The notes below the pieces were generated by a model. It worked only from the letters and a program-made list of their open reading frames with translations, was not told the origin of the DNA and did no database searches. This document shows positions 56,001 to 62,000 of a stretch of 64,000 bases of DNA, one piece after another. Position 1 is the first letter of the stretch. Each line of letters begins with the position of its first letter. The DNA is from Spisula solida (taxonomy: Eukaryota; Mollusca; Bivalvia; Venerida; Mactridae), in NCBI GenBank assembly GCA_947247005.1, contig OX365955.1:21123322-21187321 (forward strand), given 5' to 3'. Made by a program: the position numbers and the translations under genes.

Positions 56001-59000
56001 AACAAGTGGTCATCCTGAATAATTGATTTATACATGAAAATCAGATATATTTATATATTATTGTTTATCCTTGCCAAGTTTCAGTTAAAAGGACCATTGA
56101 AATAGACTCACCAGTGCTTGACACATACTTCTTTTCCTGCCTTGTAAATTATATAATTATTACAACTCCCCTACAGGTTTCATTTATATAGAAAAATTAT
56201 TTAAAAATTTAAGAAGTACATAAATAATTATAGATAAATAATTGAGCTTCAAGCCTTATAGAAGGGATGTAATGTATGTGCCGATGGATTATTTTCTAAC
56301 TGGTATAGCACAGAGAATTTGACATGATCCTGACCTTTATGCATGAATATATTGCAAGGTTTTTGCGTTTAATATATAAATTTTTGCTAGTAAATCTTGC
56401 AATATTTAGATTTGTGTTGGTATTACACCTCGAGCGTCTTCGTGATACTTCCCGCTTATATAACCTTCTACTGAGTTTTAAATATAGACAATACGTCAGC
56501 TGTTAAATTCTGCTAATAGAAGGTCGAGAGTCGTGTCAAATTCTCCGGACTATAAAATGATTGAATGAATTGTAAGGTGTACTAGTTATATGTTTTATTT
56601 TCACAGTGGAGAGTATGAGTATGAGCTATGGTTACGGTATGATTTATATACCAACAAACATACACAATGGTTCTACTTCTCTATATCAAACACAAGGCCA
56701 AATGTCAATTATAGATTCTCTATAGTCAACTTTATGAAGGTACGTTTCTCAATTATATTCCTTTTCATTGTTTTAATAATAAAAAAAATAATAATAACAA
56801 CTTTATTTATTGTGGATTACATATTTGGTTCGAGACAAATATTCAATATGGGTCCACATCAGCACTTTTAACACTTTACTCAATGCATTCACAATCTATT
56901 CATCTTTAGTGTCTTCTCCCATAACTCTGTGCATTCTTACAAGATTGTGCTTTTTAATAAAACATTGACTGCTTTGCTATAAACCACATTCCTGTGTTCA
57001 AATGCATCAAAATAGGGTTTGTTACATAAATGCAACAAAATAGGGTTTGTTACATCCGCAGTAAGTACCATTTATTTCTACTTTAGCCTGATAGTTTATA
57101 CAATTATGGTATGATGTATTTCTATTTTAGCCTGATAGTTTATACAATTATGGTATGATGTATTTCTATTTTAGCCTAATAGTTTATACAATTATGGTAT
57201 GATGTATTTCTATTTTAGCCTGATAGTTTATACAATTATGGTATGATGTATTTCTATTTTAGCCTGATAGTTTATACAATTATGGTATGATGTATTTCTA
57301 TTTTAGCCTGATAGTTTATACAATTACGGTATGAAGCCCTTGATGTACAGTGAGAAGGATGCACTACAGAAGAAAATAGGTTGGCATAGGTGTGGCAATA
57401 GTATCAAATATTACAGAAATAACATCAAGTAAGTGCTTTAATTATGTTCTAATTTATTGATAAACAAAGATAAATGTCAACAAAATGGTTCTAATTTACT
57501 GATGCAATTTGTTAAAAACTAAAATAGGCTACATCAGCTTTTGATTGATCAAGGAATCCTTTAACATATACCGAGGGCTTAGTGCAAAACAGTTGTAACT
57601 TCTTCTAAAATCATATGTAGTTACAACTGTTTTGCACTAAGCCCTTGATACATGTATTCCTATTGACTCTTTAACTCATCTGATCTTTTCGAAATAGAAG
57701 ATCAGTTACTATGATTACTTGATTGGCATGGGCTTTAAGTTGTGCCTGGTTTTATGTTTAATGAGATTTAATGGTTAAGTTTTGTGCTCAGGTTAACTAT
57801 GAGGCTACAACAATCTGGACAAAGAATGGCCCGCCTTACAAGTGCGTTACCACTGAGCTATCGCCATTAGGGTTTATTGTACAGTACATTCTTGTGTTTA
57901 GATCATTCTTTTGTAGCTTTAACTCCGGGCTTTTTTATAGAATTTTTTCCACGGAAACGGCCCCTATTACATAATGAAAATTGCCTTCTAAATTAATGTA
58001 TTTAATTAATTACTTTGACAGGTACGAAACATCAAGAGGAGATAAGCCATTTTATTCTCTAACTTGGAATACAGAAGTGTCACATAAAGGAGATACTGTG
58101 TATTTCTCACATTGTTTTCCTTATACATATACGGACTTACAGGACTATTTGTTGGAATGTTCCAATGACCCTATCAAATCTAAGATATGTAAACAAAGAG
58201 TGCTATGTAGAACTCTAGCTGGAAATCTAGTCTATTTGTTAACAATAACATCCCCATCTACCAATCCGGAGGATATTCGGGTAAGTTCCGCTTATTTAAT
58301 AAGAAATTCTTAGTGTTAATTATTATGCCCCCCCCCCCATCTTTGATGAGGGAGTACGAGGGGGTATCAAAAATTTTGTGCACTGGCCCATTCATTATGA
58401 CATGATCATCAATCAAAGATTTCTCCTGGCACCATGAACTTCAATAAGACGATTGGACCTTCGCGTTTTGATGAAATCAAGACTAAAAATAAATCCTCAT
58501 TTTGAAAAAAAACTGATAAAACCCGGTGCTGTCTTTGTAACTGTTTACTATATTTTACTTTTGTGTTTGAACATTAAACACGTAATTGTTAGCACATTTT
58601 ATATTGTTAAAAAGACTATTTAAAAAGAATTTAAATTATCAGAGTTCTTAAATATTCTTTTGTCAACCACTTAGGCTTAGTGCTTTTAAGTGCATGAGAT
58701 GGGTTTATAGTCTGAGATGTAATATTGTTGCTTACTTTGTTATTGGTGTATTGTGTTTACAGCACAAGAAAGCTGTTGTATTGACAGCACGCGTCCATCC
58801 AGGAGAAAGTAACTCTAGTTGGATGATGAAAGGTTTTCTAGACTACCTCACTAGTAACACAGCTGATGCTAAGGTATGTTTATACACTATGCGTGTACTA
58901 GATATATCAGTATGTTGGCAGTTATTTCATTGGAAGGTGACAATTTACTGAGATAAGGTCTCTGAATATATATTTATCACATGTTTGACGTCGCTGTAGC

Positions 59001-62000
59001 GTAATAAAGCCATTATTTATTTTTGATAATACACTAGTGTAATAAAGCTATCACGCAACTTCATTCAAAGGATAGGCGACGTCCTCAAAATTATTATAGT
59101 GAAAAATAAGTAGCTATTTTATGTTTCGGTCGGAAAAGGCTAACATGTGATAAAAAGAACATTACATTTGTGACTTTTCACATTGAATTTATTAAGCTCG
59201 TTGAAAAAATCGTTTAATAAATTCAATATGAAAAGACACTCATGTAATATCCTCTATATCTCAGTTTCATTTTGTCAACCAACTTTTTTGTCAACTTTAA
59301 GACTTCCGTACACCCTGCACTCATCTGATAAGAGATAAGCTAGAAAGTGTACAAATCAACTATGAATTATCTCCCTTGAATATTTGTCTTTTTAATTCTA
59401 TTTTCAAAATTTGATGGTCTCCCTTCCATATGCATTGGAAAGTAATTATTGAAAGACATGAAAAAAGAGCATAAATTGACGTATCTATGTAGGAAGTTAC
59501 AAAGGGTTAAATTTTTATGTCTCCCACATATACCAGTAGTGGAGGAGACATATTAATTTTGTGTTGGATGTCTGTGTGGTGTCCATGCTAGCTCTACTTA
59601 ACCTTTGGTCGGATCTCTATGAAACTTCGCATGAATTCTTGGTACTAAGCCTAGTTATGCATATTGTCAGTAATTTCAGGTTGGATGGTTTTTGCCAAAG
59701 TCACTACTCTTTGTAAGAGACACGCATTTTTTTGTCAAAAATCCATCTAGTATTTGTTGTTTTCAGTTACTGAGAGATACATTTATATTCAAAATTGTGC
59801 CAATGTTAAATCCTGACGGTGTGATAGTAGGGAACTATAGGTGCTCACTTGCTGGACGTGATCTCAATCGTAACTATAAAACTGTGCTCAAAGATGCCTA
59901 TCCAACAATCTGGCACACAAAACAGATGATCAGGAGGTATGTATTGCTATATCACCTGCAAATTGTAACAACATTCTTGAAGCAGATGAAAACCAGTAGA
60001 ACTTTGATGCTTCAAACTGACCTCAGATTGGCAAAATATTTCGAGCCAACTACCTGTCCAAGGCATCTACTATTTACTAGTACATCATCAATTTGTTGGG
60101 ATCAAAGAACCTGTTATAGGTTTTTAGGGAGTTTGGAGCAAAACTATAATATGACTCATCAAAGTTCTACTGTATTTTGTAAACATTTGATATGTCTTCC
60201 TTTCTGCAGTGTTCACTGGTACTTAAGTAAAATTTGTCCTGGATAGGTTATGCTACCTGAAGCTGACTTATTTTACAGTTTCTTCTTTGAACTTTGAAAA
60301 TAAAAAAATGGGCCACCATTTTGTGAACTTGGAATATGCTTCAAGGTTGTACATGTATGTTACATGATTAGAGTGTCATTTGAGGACATTTTGGATTGCA
60401 AAGATATTTTGTGGCAGATTGATTCTTGTTGATAAGAGTATTGTAATATTTAGCTTCATTTATAAACATATATCCATATTAGAATGCCTAAAAGATTTGT
60501 AGATTGACAATTTTTTTAAAGTTTGTTATAAGATTTTGGATTTGAAAAATTCAGTTTCGGAAAACTAATTTCAGATTATTGCAAGAACGTGAGATTGTAG
60601 CGTACTGTGATTTACACGGACATAGTCGTCGTCAAAATGTGTTCATATATGGCTGCGAGAACAGACATCAGCCAGATAAACGATTACGGGAGAGAATCTT
60701 CCCTTGTATGCTCTACAAAAACTCTCCAGATAAGGTTGGTTTCTACATGTGACGTATACTTCAATGCGGACTATGTATTCAAGTCTATGATTGAGCCAAG
60801 AGCCAAAATGCAGTAGTACCTACCCCCCATCAAATCATCCTTGTAAAAACACCATTTCTGAGTACACCGGTAGGTTAGACTGAGTCTGAACCCTTCTGTT
60901 TCATAAATTTTTAGACAGAAAGGAGGATATCTGCCTAAGGATGAAAGAATCACAAGCCTGAACTTTTGTTTAGGGTCCAAATATCTTGTTATATTGATAT
61001 TGTGGTACTATGATCCTATTAATGTGTACAGTCTGGCACTTAGTAAGATGGAATATCTAAGTACAGCCAGGTCTTGTTTCATTGTAGATACTTTTAAAAC
61101 TGATTCAATGAATGCAATTTCATTACACTCTTGATATCCTTTATATAAAATCTATAGCATTTTTGCCTGATATTTGAACAATGTTCTACTTTCAGTTTCA
61201 TTTTGATGTTTGTATGATGTTCTACTTTTAGTTTCATTTTGATATTTGTGCAATATTCTAATTTCAGTTTCACTTTGATATTTGAACAATATTCTACATT
61301 CACTTTGATGTTTATATGATATTCTACTTTCAGTTTCATTTTGATGTTTGTATGATATTCTACTTTAAGTTTCACTTTAACATTTGAACAATATTCTACT
61401 TTCACTTTGATGTTTATATGATATTCTACTTTCAGTTTCATTTTGATGTTTGTATGATATTCTACTTTCAGTTTCATTTTGATGCATGTAAGTTCAAGGT
61501 ACAGAAGAGTAAGGAGGGTACTGGGAGAATAGTTATGTGGAACATGGGAATACTCAACAGTTATACTATGGAGGTACACCATCATACTAGAATGTTTATA
61601 AAACAGTATTTAAATTACACCCAATGAATGTTAGAGTGCTGGTACTTATTGTATGCATGTTTTGAGCGGGTCATATTATGGGATCACTTGCAGCAGGGGA
61701 CATTAACCACAGGTAACTGTATCATTGAAAATTTTATTTTTTTGTAAAATTGATATATCTTATAGGCTATATATAAATTTCTGTAAATATAATTCTTCGT
61801 CAATGATACATTTACCTGTGGCGTTAACAGGTAGCATTCCTAAAGTTGTCAGCTCTATAGCTGTAATTGGATTCTCTGAATACTTTGCTGTCACTCGTAT
61901 ATTGACCATATCTCGGTCAGAAAGAGTTACGCCCCTTTTATCACTAAAACCACATTATATTCATGTTGTCCACTCTGTAATGTAGGTTTTATTATGTCTC

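Noticed and set aside
57061..57086. gtaagt just before the first duplicated acceptor, as the end of a hidden exon
   Set aside because: No upstream acceptor with an open conserved frame was found for it.
59692..60246. Long frame running through and past the exon at 59767
   Set aside because: Only 59767-59936 matches the family; the rest is intron read-through after a gtatgt donor.
60607..60816. 69-codon plus-strand frame starting [10 protein letters not shown]
   Set aside because: Shifted reading of the DLHGHS exon; the true frame matches the carboxypeptidase.
61094..61585. 163-codon minus-strand frame with KMKLKVEY repeats
   Set aside because: Antisense reading of the duplicated-acceptor array and of a real exon.
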